NCBI GenBank assembly: GCA_003427395.1
Contig: BFEA01000873.1
Span: 61,562-88,730 of the forward strand
Direction of reading: 5' to 3'
DNA length: 27,169 bases
Source of the DNA: Chara braunii
Taxonomy: Eukaryota; Streptophyta; Charophyceae; Charales; Characeae
Position 1 is the first letter of the stretch; each line of letters begins with the position of its first letter. Shown here piece after piece: positions 17,520 through 26,483 of the stretch. The translations under genes and the position numbers were made by a program. The notes under the pieces are model-generated. The model was not told where the DNA came from and made no database searches. It was given only the letters and a program-made list of their open reading frames with translations.

Positions 17520-17900
17520 ACACCCTCGCTGAGGGCATACTCACACTAGCGACGTTGAAATGCATCCAACCACTTTCACGACCAAAGCATTGTCGACTAT
17601 TTTTCTTTTCTTTCTTTTTTTTCTTTTTTTGAGAGTGTGACAATCCTGCTCCCCGTGTTCTACGTTCTGCTGAAGTCCCTTCACTGAGGGCAAACTCGCA
17701 CGAGTACTCCAAAAAGTGTACCCAATTGCCATCACGGCCAAAGGCTTTTTCTTTTTTTTGTTCTTTTCTTAAGAGTCCGACAGTCCTGCTCCTTGTGTTC
17801 TACATTCTGCTGAAATGCCCTCACTGAGGGCAAACTCGCACGAGTACTCCAAAAAACGTATCCAACTGCAATCACGGCCAAAGCTTGTTTTGTTTTTTGG
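17520..17900 (+). repeat. 141-154-bp tandem array, three copies
   Basis: Units begin with CCCTCGCTGAGGGCATACTC (about 17523), CCCTTCACTGAGGGCAAACT (about 17676) and CCCTCACTGAGGGCAAACTC (about 17818). Each continues through a CATCCAAC/TACCCAAT block, ATCACGGCCAAAG or equivalent, a T-rich stretch and CAATCCTGCTCC-like sequence. The T-rich part explains the Lys-rich minus-strand open frames. Confidence 0.85.
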
Positions 17901-18169
17901 GACGTACGGATTTGAGATGGGCCCAAAAAATTGAAAAACCTTCCGATGCTCCAACATGGCCCCGCGCCCGCCTTTTACTTCTTGTGGCGACAAGTTATTT
18001 TGCTGCAAGGCTGAGGCTGTGTACTGGTGGTCTAAACAATCAATAAACAAACTAATGGAGTCTGAGCCTAAAAGGGTAATACAATGTTGGGAACCTTGCA
18101 ACAAAGGACAAAGCAATTGCTTCATGAAAACCTGTAAGTAAATTCACTTATTCACATGGCTTCAGACCA

Positions 18170-18520
18170 GGTCGTGGTGCAACCACGCCCCTCAATGTTA
18201 TAGTGGGTACCTTTCATGGTGAGGAATGATATATTGAAGGCCCTGGTCAAGGCCCCGCTTTCCTCAACGTCATAAGATTTATAATGGGTTCCTTTCATGG
18301 TGTGGAATCGTATACCGAAGGCCTTCAAAGAATTATGGTCAAGCCCTCGCTTTCAAAGAATTATGGGATGGTAACATCCAGAGAGCACTTCAATATATCT
18401 TTCCACACCATGGTCAAGCCCTCCCTTTCAAAGAATTATTGAAGGCCCTGCTCAAGCCCTCGCTTTCAAAGAATTATGGGATGGTAACATCCAGAGTGCA
18501 CTTCAGAGTCTTCAGACAAG
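18170..18520 (+). repeat. Complex tandem/interleaved repeats
   Basis: CCTTTCATGGTG recurs about 81 bp apart (about 18211 and 18292). CGCTTTCAAAGAATTATGGG then ATGGTAACATCCAGAG recurs about 113 bp apart (about 18348 and 18461). TTCAAAGAATTAT occurs four times. No coding capacity. Confidence 0.75.
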
Positions 18521-18680
18521 TCTGGTACAAAGTTTCCACACCAGATTGTTCGCCGTTCAACGTGTCACTATGATGGACACCTCTTCGATGAGAGGCAATC
18601 GATCGAATTCAATGGAGTTGCTTCGAACTCTGGAGTTCAATAGCCAAACATGAACGGGACAAAACTACTTTCTTTTTCTT

Positions 18681-19265
18681 GTGGATCGAGCTAAACAGGC
18701 ATTAGCTAAGATGTTTCTACACCCCGCTTGAGAATTCAGCTTTGCTATGAACCCCTATAAATCTTGGTCCTCCAAATTCTCACACCGAGGAGCAATCCAA
18801 GATTCAAGACTAGTAGGGGACACAAGTTGTACTGAAACTGTCATGGTGTTAAATATATTTGGAATCGTTGATTACGACGATTCAGCGATAGCATCCTGAG
18901 AGGGTCGGAGAGGCTATATGCCCATTCTCCCTCTCTGGATGAAGAAAGATAATAGTCCAAAGTCATTCGGAAACTAGTGGTTGAATTGACCCACCGCAGG
19001 CCATGGAAGCATTGCTATGTGGGCTTGGTGGTACCATGGGGTCACGCCCACCCCTAGCTTCTTCCACCGCAGGCCATGGAAGCTCTGGCTAGCGCCATTA
19101 GAGCCAAATATGTGCTTGATGCCGACATTGCGAAATGCTTTGATTGAATCAAACACTTCGCGCCTCTTGGAAAAGCTAGACACATATCTGGTGATGAGGA
19201 ATCAGATTAGGGCCTGGTTGAAAGCAGACATTATCGACTGGTTTCGGGCCATGATTATAGGTCGG
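18681..19265 (+). pseudogene. Group II intron reverse transcriptase pseudogene, interrupted
   Basis: Two pieces are recognisable. At 18681: VDRAKQALAKMFLHPA, a stop where Trp is expected (TGA for TGG), EFSFAMNPY, resembling the VDRAxQALxKxALEPxWEAxFExNSYGFRP block of group II RTs. At 19067: PQAMEALASAIRAKYVLDAD, IAKCFD, a stop where Arg is expected (TGA for CGA), IKH; then after a one-base insertion (extra C near 19165) LLEKLDTYLVMRNQIRAWLK and AD. YVLDADIAKCFD is RT motif A with its catalytic Asp. Between the pieces lies unrelated sequence, including a 53-bp insert between 20-bp direct repeats. The YxDD motif, domain X and endonuclease are absent. Non-functional, probably organelle-derived, and of a different subfamily from the maturase at 11594. 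Confidence 0.65.
18991..19083 (+). repeat. 20-bp direct repeats flanking a 53-bp insert
   Basis: CCACCGCAGGCCATGGAAGC stands at 18991-19010 and again at 19064-19083. The second copy is in the group II RT frame. 19007-19058 is identical over 52 bp to 19796-19847 in the GGTACC-rich region (AGCATTGCTATGTGGGCTTG onward to CACCCCTAGC). Confidence 0.85.
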
Positions 19266-19299
19266 CCTTATATTTAACAAGTCGAGGCGCGCCGTGGGC

Positions 19300-19857
19300 C
19301 ACCGCCGCGCCTAAATGCTATGTGGGATGTTCGTTGGGTGGCAATATGTGGAATGGGTCATCTTATGTGGAGTGGGTAATACTATGTGGGGGAGGTGGTA
19401 TTTTACGTGGCCTTTGGTCCCATAGGTACCATGATGGTCGGACAATAACATTGCGCGGGTGGGTCATACCATGCGGAGCGGGAGATGGATCCGGTCCTAG
19501 TACGTGGACTCAGCGGTGTCAGTCATGTGTTTGGATGCAGGCGGTACCATGCGGATAACATGGTTCCACGCAACCGGGCAGCCCATATGGGATGGGTCCC
19601 ACCATGCCGGCTGGATGGTACAAACACACAGCCATAGAAAAAAATACACCAACATGAGGCGGCCCGTACTCTGTGAACTGGACGGTACCAGCATGACACC
19701 ACTTGGTCCGCATGGTACCACCAAGTGCACATAGCAGGACCTGGACACGCCCTGCGTAATGCCATCCACAGGGTATGGGTGGCAGTGCACAGGGCAAGCA
19801 TTGCTATGTGGGCTTGGTGGTACCATGGGGTCACGCCCACCCCTAGCCCACATGGTA
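19300..19857. repeat. GGTACC/CCATG-rich degenerate repeat region
   Basis: Diverged short units built around TGTGGG, GGTACCATG and its complement. GGTACC occurs about eight times between 19425 and 19860 (for example AGGTACCATG, GCGGTACCATGCGG, CATGGTACCACC). Open frames on both strands across 19322-20136 are shadows of these quasi-palindromic words. No protein is recognised. Confidence 0.7.
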
Positions 19858-20096
19858 CCAAACAGGCCACGGAGCACGCCCACCCCTATCCCACACTGCA
19901 TCATCCAGGCCACAGTGCCATCCAGCCCACTCTACCCACATGGTACCAACATGCTACCCACATGTGGGCTTGGTGGTACCATGGGGTCCATGTGGGTAGC
20001 ATGTTGGTACCATGTGGGTAGAGTGGGACTGGATGGCAGTGTGGCCTGGAGGATGCAGTGTGGGATAGGGGTGGGCGTGCTCCGTGGCCTGTTTGG
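19858..20096. repeat. Long near-perfect inverted repeat (hairpin)
   Basis: The left arm 19858-19964 and right arm 19989-20096 are reverse complements except for about three differences (one inserted A, two substitutions). A 24-nt spacer separates them. The arms contain CCGTGGCCTGTTT / AAACAGGCCACGG at the base and CATGTGGGTAGCATGTTGG at the tip. A transcript would fold into a ~107-bp duplex. No ORF with recognisable product; could be a foldback element or an inverted duplication. Confidence 0.9.
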
Positions 20097-20161
20097 GACA
20101 CACAACAACACCCCCCCCGCCAAAAAAAAAACATAAAAAAATGCAAGATAGTCAAGCCTAT

Positions 20162-20276
20162 GGGCCTCTCCCTCCACTACTCTCGACTTGCACAAAAGAC
20201 AAAAATCATGGGTTCCATGTTCTAGCGGAAGGTGGACTCTCGTTTTGCACATTTCGAGAGTAATGGAGCGAGGCCC
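20162..20276 (+). mobile_element. Short TIR element (MITE), relative of 8638-9156
   Basis: A 115-bp element with ends GGGCCTCTCCCTCCACTACT and, reverse-complemented, GGGCCTCGCTCCATTACTCT. The inverted similarity extends about 36 bp through TCTCGACTTGCACAAAA / TCTCGAAATGTGCAAAA. The interior reads GACAAAAATCATGGGTTCCA then TGTTCTAGC. It lacks the ~390-bp insertion found in the longer copy and encodes nothing. The target-site duplication is unclear. Confidence 0.65.
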
Positions 20277-20442
20277 TGTATGGGCGAGCAGCGCACCCGT
20301 GAAGAAAAATAAAAATGAAACCCCACGCAGGCTGATGCAGAGAAAATAAAAAGAAAAATAGAAAGTACGAAAATGGGCCCTACCTCCGCTCTGCTCTGTA
20401 TTCATCACGTATTCCACGCGCATCTGGACTGTGGTGGCCAGT

Positions 20443-20570
20443 CCACTTCCACACGTATCTGGACTGTGAACTGCATCAGATACAGTCAAACTGAGCCTGT
20501 GTATCATCACTCTACTTCCCCGTGTATCCGGTCTGTGAACTGCATCCGATACAGTCGAACTGAGCCTGCA
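20443..20570 (+). repeat. 69-bp tandem duplication
   Basis: TGTGAACTGCATC followed by GATACAGTC and AACTGAGCCTG recurs at 69-bp spacing, with CTTCC anchors at 20446 and 20515. A partial upstream copy begins at about 20400. Confidence 0.85.
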
Positions 20571-20639
20571 CTTTGTGCTACGTGCTTGTGATCTTCCCAC
20601 CAGAACAGGTGCATTATGACCTTGTATTGGAACATCGAC

Positions 20640-21330
20640 CTGAGGCTTCCAAAACCGACCCCTGGAAACGACAAAAAAACAGCTAAGCGTATAAGACATG
20701 CGAGGAAATGGCCAATAAGATAAAGAGATCCATGCCTACCAACTGCTGCATCCGAGCCCCTCCCCTTTCCATCTACAAAGGGCCTACAGAAATGACAAAA
20801 CCGATCCGAAACGACAAAACCGACTAAGCGTACGTTCCCCATGCACCAGTGAACGACAGATGAGAGAAAACGGCCGAAAAAGGAAGAGCTGCTCCACACT
20901 TGCCAACGGATGGATTCGAGCCCCTCCCCTTTCCATCTACCAAGGGCCTACAGAAACGACGAAACCGACCGACCGAAACGACAACACCGACCCACCAAAA
21001 CGACAAAACCGACTAAGCCTACGTCCCCCATGCACCAACGAAAGACAGGTGAGAGAAAACGGCCGAAAAAAGGAAGAGCTGCTCCACACTCGCCGACAGC
21101 TCGATTCGAGCCCCTTCCCTTTCCATCTACCAAGGGCCTACAGAAACGACAGAGCCGACCGACCGAAACGACAAAACCGACCCACCGAAATGACAAAACT
21201 GACTAAGCGTACGTCCCCCATGCACCAGCGAAAGACAGATGAGAGAAAACGGCCGAAAAACGAAAGAGCTGCTCAACGCTTGCCAATGGCGGGATTTGAG
21301 CCCCTCCCCTTTCCACCTGCTAAGGGCGCC
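20640..21330 (+). repeat. 190-bp tandem array, about 3.5 copies
   Basis: GAGCCCCTCCCCTTTCC (or a near variant) occurs at 20754, 20918, 21108 and 21298. The spacings are 164, 190 and 190 bp. Each unit carries AAGGGCCTACAGAAACGAC, two to three 18-bp sub-repeats of the type CCGACCGAAACGACAAAA, GCGTACGTCCCCCATGCACC and AACGGCCGAAAAA with GAAGAGCTGCTC. The 20918 unit lost one sub-repeat relative to the next. Open frames on both strands here are explained by the array. Confidence 0.9.
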
Positions 21331-21995
21331 TGTTCAAAACGTGGTACCTGCAGGCCTCCAGGATTTTTTTTTTTTGCCCGGACCATTGGGAAGCGTCTTC
21401 GATGAAACGTGCTGGTGGTGTACAGATCATCCCTCTGAAGCAGGCGACGGCCGATCAGAAGCTCCGAGAGCTACTCTTCAGGCCTCCTCCTGCATCTCGG
21501 CCCCTTATCGTGAGGGGGTGTGACCCAACTGTGGCCAACGAACAGCCACACCAATCTCTTCCAATGGTTCTATTTTTCCAATAAGACATTCACCCCGATT
21601 TCACATTCGAGGGGGTCGCAGTTCCAATCCACTTTGCTCTCGTGTCCTTCCATCAAGGGTCATGCGCGTAGGATTCTTCGTGATGTAAGTGAATGGGAAT
21701 TCTGTATATAGCCGTGTGCTCTCAGCCTTTTCCAACATACATGGTTTTTACGAAGAAATCCGTGAACGCATAGGGTTTTGCGAACTTGCCACTGCCAGGT
21801 ATGGACCACAGGGGCAATTTTTTTAACTTGCCACTGCCATGTCTGACCCATTTAACCGTAACCAGTTGCCCCTTTAGTCCAGACAAAGGGGGGCAGAGAT
21901 GAAAAAAATGAGAAAATTCAAAATTGTGATGTCTAGGGCGTCAATGGCTAGATTCATGCACTGGGGATCCTGGTTGGGTTTCGGGGGATAACTAG
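21331..21995. other. No gene recognised
   Basis: Includes two units with AACTTGCCACTGCCA at about 21782 and 21824, and a short open frame at 21402-21584 of unknown character (VQIIPLKQATADQKLRELL). The latter may be part of a mobile element but I cannot assign it. Confidence 0.4.
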
Positions 21996-22328
21996 GTGCC
22001 GCGCCAGCCAAACGAAGGTAATGCCACAGTGGCGCTTTGGCAACGCTTGCCCTCGAGAGGAAATCGACCTCGTCAAAAACAGGCTTTAAGCCACAACACA
22101 ATATCCATCTATAACCTCAAAGCTGGTAGAGTAACTGCATTTGCAGCCAGCTACACAGCCTATAATTGCCAAAAAGGGGTACTGCTCGGAATAGGGGTCC
22201 CCATCTACCCACCATCACCCCGACACATTCCTTTTGAAGTTTTCACTGCCCTCTTCACCTCGACAGAACAGCCGGTCATTATAGCCTCAACCGTGCATTC
22301 TGTAACTGACGACGATGGTAGTTCTTAG
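21996..22328 (+). pseudogene. LINE endonuclease remnant, middle part
   Basis: The frame contains GRVTAFAASYTAYNCQK, then GIGVPIYPPSPRHIPFEVFT and ALFTSTEQPVIIA. This resembles the (V)YAPxxPRHIPFFExL...PVIIAGDFN segment of LINE AP endonucleases. Exactly where the metal-binding GDFN is expected the frame reads STVH, and it ends a few residues later. I infer that the GDFNSV-to-SVMDTD portion has been separated by about 550 bp of unrelated sequence and resumes near 22880. Catalytic function is lost. Confidence 0.5.
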
Positions 22329-22879
22329 GCACACACATAGCTGACAGCGCTGACACCACATTTGGCAGACGTGCCAGACTCCCCCCCTCTCCCACTGAGA
22401 GCAGAGGAGGGGGAGAGGCGGCTGATCAGTTTAGGCCAGGGCTTGTCCGGAGCTCGAGACTTCATCTGTCTGTGTGCTAACACGATAGCCTGCCGTCTTT
22501 CCCCGACTAGAATGTACGGCCATTACCACCTGTATCTGGACTGAAAGTTGACACTAATACAAGAACAATGACCGGACTTTGAGTTGGAGGGAGGACAGTG
22601 GTCGCAGTGCTGCGGTGGAACTTCGGCCTGAAAGCGAATGCAGTGCAATCAAGCGTACATAGGATGGTAGCAACTAGGAACCTTGTGATAACGTATGCCT
22701 ACAATGAATCAATTAATTCGTCATGGAAGAGAATCAAAACGGCGTACGCAACGTACTCGAGCTTTCATTCACCCTTAGGACTAGTCACTGGGAGGCTGCT
22801 TCCTTCCTCTCTTGTTAGAGTGGTTTGGGAGGGCGGGTGGGGGTGGGAAGATAACTTGGCCATCCTTGGAGAGCAGTAG
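22329..22879. other. Probable insertion within the LINE endonuclease
   Basis: This stretch separates two consecutive endonuclease blocks (PVIIA and SSVMVDTDLRLL) and matches neither. No ORF product is recognised. It includes CCCCCCCTCTCCC and GGGTGGGGGTGGGAAG runs. No terminal repeats or target-site duplication were evident by eye. Confidence 0.4.
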
Positions 22880-23430
22880 TGTAATGGTCGATACCGATCT
22901 CAGGCTATTAGCTGAGGGGGGTGATAGTGATGGTGCCCACCTACACAGCTTGCGAAATGCACCCTGCCGGTTTACAAATTCACAGTATCGCCGAGTCGCT
23001 GACAGAGTTCTCTCATTGTTTTCCAAGGTGGCAGGCATTCTTTCTTCCTGTAGACTTTCATCAATATGCTCAAACAACTTATGCTGGACAGACAACTAGA
23101 AGACGTGTATAGGACGTTGCACCCAACCAAAAGGGCGTATACTTGTCTGTCTTCTAGGGGACAGCACGGTATATCTAACTCACGAATAGACCAGACTCTT
23201 GTATCTAAAGACCTGTCGGGCCTGGTCATCGGTGCAGACATTCTCCCCATCAGCCCGTGCAAGTCGTTTGACCATAGGATGATCTCCCTCGGACTGTCCT
23301 CCCACTCCCATATCCAGAGAGGCCCTGGCTTTTATAAATTGAACACCTCCCTTCTTACCCTCTCCAAATTTAAAGAAATGGTAAACGAGCCATTGCTTTC
23401 TTACACCTCCCTTTATAAAAATGCCCTTTT
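22876..23430 (+). pseudogene. LINE endonuclease remnant, C-terminal part
   Basis: 22876-22951 reads SVMVDTDLRLLAEGGDSDGA then HLHSL. At 23066 it resumes LKQLMLDRQLEDVYRTLHPT and continues KRAYTCLSSRGQHG, SRIDQTLVSKDLSGLVIGAD, SFDHRMISLGL and FYKLNTSLLTLSKFKEMV. The (S/F)DH motif near the end is the catalytic Asp-His pair of exonuclease-endonuclease-phosphatase folds, and SRID(Q)xxVS is the conserved strand before it. About 115 bp between HLHSL and LKQLM (22952-23065) is unrelated and probably inserted. A one-base deletion near 23420-23430 moves the frame into the RT reading frame. Confidence 0.7.
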
Positions 23431-25061
23431 GGTTGGGTGCATTTTTGGCAAACACAGAAGCCTACCACAGGAGAAAGGGTCTCATGGTTCAATGAAGGGA
23501 TGGCTAAACTCAGAGAACGAGCCAAGAGGTTTTCAACCCAGTATGCGAGGGACCGCAAGGAGATATTGGACAGTCTCATGAAGGAGCTAGAAGAATGGGA
23601 CGAACAGACAATGAACGACCCGCTGCACACTCCATCCTTCGATGAGCTACAAAAAGCTAGGGATCACCTCCAGGACTACATACATCAGCAAACGCAAGCT
23701 TGGAGCATTCAAGCACGCGTCAAGCGAGAGCATACTGAAGGCACGATGGCGAAAGTCGTTTTCGACAGAGCCAAGGCGCGTACAAGAGCCAACACGATCC
23801 CAAGACTCAAACACCCCTTTGAAGCAGACGCACCGGTGGCAACAAGCGTCTATGCAATAGTGGACTATGCAGCTAAATACTACCAGAACCTGTTCACATC
23901 GAAAACTCCCACAAAACCCCCACAACAGGTTAACCGGGCACGGGAACAAATGATGCATGCAATCCCGACACGCCTTAAACCTGCCCAAAAAACCCAATTG
24001 GACAGTCCTCTCACCATCGAGGAAGTCAAGGATGCCCTCGATGATATGGAGGACGAAAAGACCCCTGGGGTGGACGCCTTTCCCAAGAAATTCTGGGTCC
24101 AGTTCCGGGACCTGCTGATAACAGACCTAATGGACTACATTGGGGCGATCCAACGGGAAGGTACATTTGGGGGTATGATAGGTCAAGGGGTCACTACTCT
24201 GCTCTATAAGAAGGGGGACAAGGAAGAAATTAGAAAGTACAGGCCCATCACACTTCTTCCTGTCCCCTATAAACTTGTGGCAAAAATGTTAACCAGAAGA
24301 TTGTTGCCGCTTATGAATCTACTCATACATCCAGATCAGACGGGCTTCATGCCTAACCGCAACATCCAGGATAACATACTGCTAGTCAACGAGACGATCA
24401 AATATGCCCGCCAAAGAAGGGTCCCAACAACGGTGATTTTCATAGACTTTGAAAAAGCCTATGACCACGTTGACTGGGATTTCCTGGACATGTGTCTGAT
24501 AAAGATGAATTTTGGGCCCGTCTTTAGTCCGTGGGTACAACTTCTTCATAGGTCGGCCTCAACGAATATCATGTTAAACGGTCATTTGGCGGCCCCCTTC
24601 GCCCACCAGAGATCAGTGTGCCAAGGGGACCCAATAGCGCCCTTGCTGTTTGTGATTGTCATGGAGGCCTTGGCCTCACTAATTAGAACCCACCCCCATA
24701 TCCAAAAAGTGCCAATCCCAGAGCTGCCGGCTCACCTGGTTCTGATGACAGCCCTCTTCGCAGATGACCTTACAGTGCTCATCCGAGCAGACGCGCAAAG
24801 TCTTCAGGCATTAACAGAAGTTATACGTCAATTCTCGCTGGCTGCTGATACGAAGGTGAATTGGGATGCTAAAACTGAAGGTTGGTGGTTGCATCCCCAG
24901 GATGACAACCCCCCCCCGGAACCGCGGATCTCATGGACGGCAAAGGAAACAACAATCAGAATCTTAGGGGTGAACCTAACAGCATTGGGCCCACCGTCGG
25001 ACCATGGAGAGAACTTGGTTAACCCCGCGATAGACAGACTGAGCAGGTGGGAATGCCGTTG
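23431..25061 (+). CDS. LINE reverse transcriptase domain (interrupted ORF2)
   Basis: Open for 541 codons from the first ATG at 23437; true translation would have begun far upstream in the endonuclease. Residues 1-180 form the Lys/Arg/Gln-rich linker between endonuclease and RT. Then come TPGVDAFPKKFW (209-220), YKKGDKEEIRKYRPITLLPV (257-276), DQTGFMPNRNIQDNILLVNE (300-319), motif A IDFEKAYDHVDW with catalytic D337, motif B SVCQGDPIAPLLF (393-405), motif C FADD (441-444, Phe in place of the commoner Tyr) and thumb ILGVNL (509-514). All catalytic aspartates are present. The frame stops because of the insertion starting at about 25062. It would reverse-transcribe element RNA at a nicked target site (TPRT) if intact. 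This copy is interrupted. Confidence 0.92.
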
Positions 25062-25392
25062 ATCCCCCCGAGTGGCATTGAGCAGAGACTGCTGATGTTC
25101 ATAGGGGGAGGGGACCGGAGGGGAGGCACAGTGACTGGCCCATCGAAGAAGCTCGGTCCTCATGCTACCGGCTGACCCCTGGCCGGTATCGCCCACCTGC
25201 TGTAGCAGGTATCGCACCTGCTGGTGGGTGCAGCTCCCGCATGTTCCCTCGTTGGAGGCTTGAGCACGGATGTGGTTGCTACGGGGTTCCTCGTAATACT
25301 ATAATGACAATAAAAAAGGCCTGAAAGGCCGTCCTGTCCAGATTTGACAGGTAATTGAATTGGTTGGGCTTAAAGAATTATCCTTAAAAAAA

Positions 25393-25447
<55 letters not shown>

Positions 25448-25449
25448 AA
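25062..25449 (+). mobile_element. ~390-bp retroposon-like insertion with (TAAA)n tail
   Basis: The LINE protein is interrupted after LSRWECR and continues at HTSLVGRALAINN, with about 390 bp of unrelated DNA between. The insert ends in about 15 TAAA units (25388-25448), typical of a SINE or 5'-truncated LINE 3' tail. Its body carries a stem, ACCTGCTGTAGCAGGT (25193-25208), a second ACCTGCTGGTGGG, and TAATGACAATAAAAAAGG close to the tail, like a LINE 3' end. A convincing tRNA-type A/B box promoter was not found. No clear target-site duplication is visible. Confidence 0.7.
25388..25448 (+). repeat. (TAAA)n microsatellite tail
   Basis: About 15 tetranucleotide units at the 3' end of the insertion. 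The Ile/Tyr/Leu/Phe-rich minus-strand frame is its artefact. Confidence 0.95.
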
Positions 25450-26483
25450 TTGCATACATCTCTCGTGGGTCGGGCTCTGGCAATAAACAATGCGATCCTT
25501 GCAGCAATCTGGTACAAGCTGGCAGTGTGGCCCCTAAACCAAAAGCAATATACCAGACTCAGACGTGCCCTGACGTCTTACCTGTGGAAAAATAGTGCTA
25601 CAGCACAAGGAGCCCTGAACAGGGTGAAATGGGATATACTGACACAGCCGAGATCTAAAGGCGGACTAGGAATACTCGACCCGAAAAGAGAGAGCGAAGC
25701 ACTTATATTTAAAGTGCTTGTCAGACTCCTTATAGGTGATGACATTCCGTGGGCGCCGCTGGCTTGCTTGCAAATCGCAAACTTGGCCCCGGAATCGCCG
25801 GTCGAAAACCGAGTGCACCCTTTTCAATGGTTGACAAATGCCCGCTGGTGTATACCTTCTCATTCTCACCAACTGCGACCACCTGAAAACGAGGTGCAAG
25901 CCACGAAACATGATATATCAAAAGATCCACTTTGGCCCTGCATGCTCAAACTTTGGAGAAGAGTAGGACCAAAACGGAAACGGCCTCCTAACAGGTGGCA
26001 AGACATACAGCGACAACCTCTCTTTGGCAATCCTTTTATATTAGATGATAAGGGGAAGCCTTTCACTCTCACTACGAATTCTCCGTGGCTTGGCTGGGTC
26101 AAACGTGGCATATTCACTATAGGCAATCCGTGGGACATGGAAAGAGGGGACTGGATCTCACCGGACCAACTACACAAAAAGTTGAAATACTCCAAACAAG
26201 TGTCCACAAAATTGGCTTTGCTGAGAGAGGCCATACCGATAGCCTGGCATCTTGCCCTGAAAACTGGGCCCACTGTGCAACAAGGGGACTGGGTGGTCAA
26301 ACGCATAGACCTGCCACTGCCACTCGTGGTCTATAGAGTGGAGACGAACGATCAAGGATCATGCACTCTACAGGCCCATGAACCTGGGATGCCGGGAGGG
26401 AGGATGTCTCAGATTGTACAAGGAATGAAGAAACTAGATTGCAATGAAAATTGGGAAACCCTCATGCACATAAGAGCGGTTTT
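25450..26483 (+). pseudogene. LINE ORF2, post-RT connection region
   Basis: Continues the same ORF2 in the same strand: SLVGRALAINNAILAAIWYK, LRRALTSYLWKN, GGLGILDPKRESEALIFKVL, the usual thumb-to-zinc-finger connection of plant LINEs. The apparent start at 25450 is only the exit from the TAAA tail. At a 7-T run (26480-26486) the frame shifts: the old frame ends at 26626-26628 with a non-family tail. The family-like reading continues in another frame, consistent with loss of one T. Confidence 0.8.

Noticed and set aside
19497-20136. Several 80-140-codon frames on both strands
   Set aside because: The quasi-palindromic GGTACC/CCATG words keep many frames open on both strands at once; no recognisable protein.
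20860-21405. 181-codon Arg/Pro-rich frame
   Set aside because: Translation of the 190-bp tandem array; a multi-frame artefact.
25193-25230. tRNA-type B box (GGTATCGCACC) suggesting a tRNA-derived SINE
   Set aside because: Match to the consensus is poor and no A box lies at a suitable distance.
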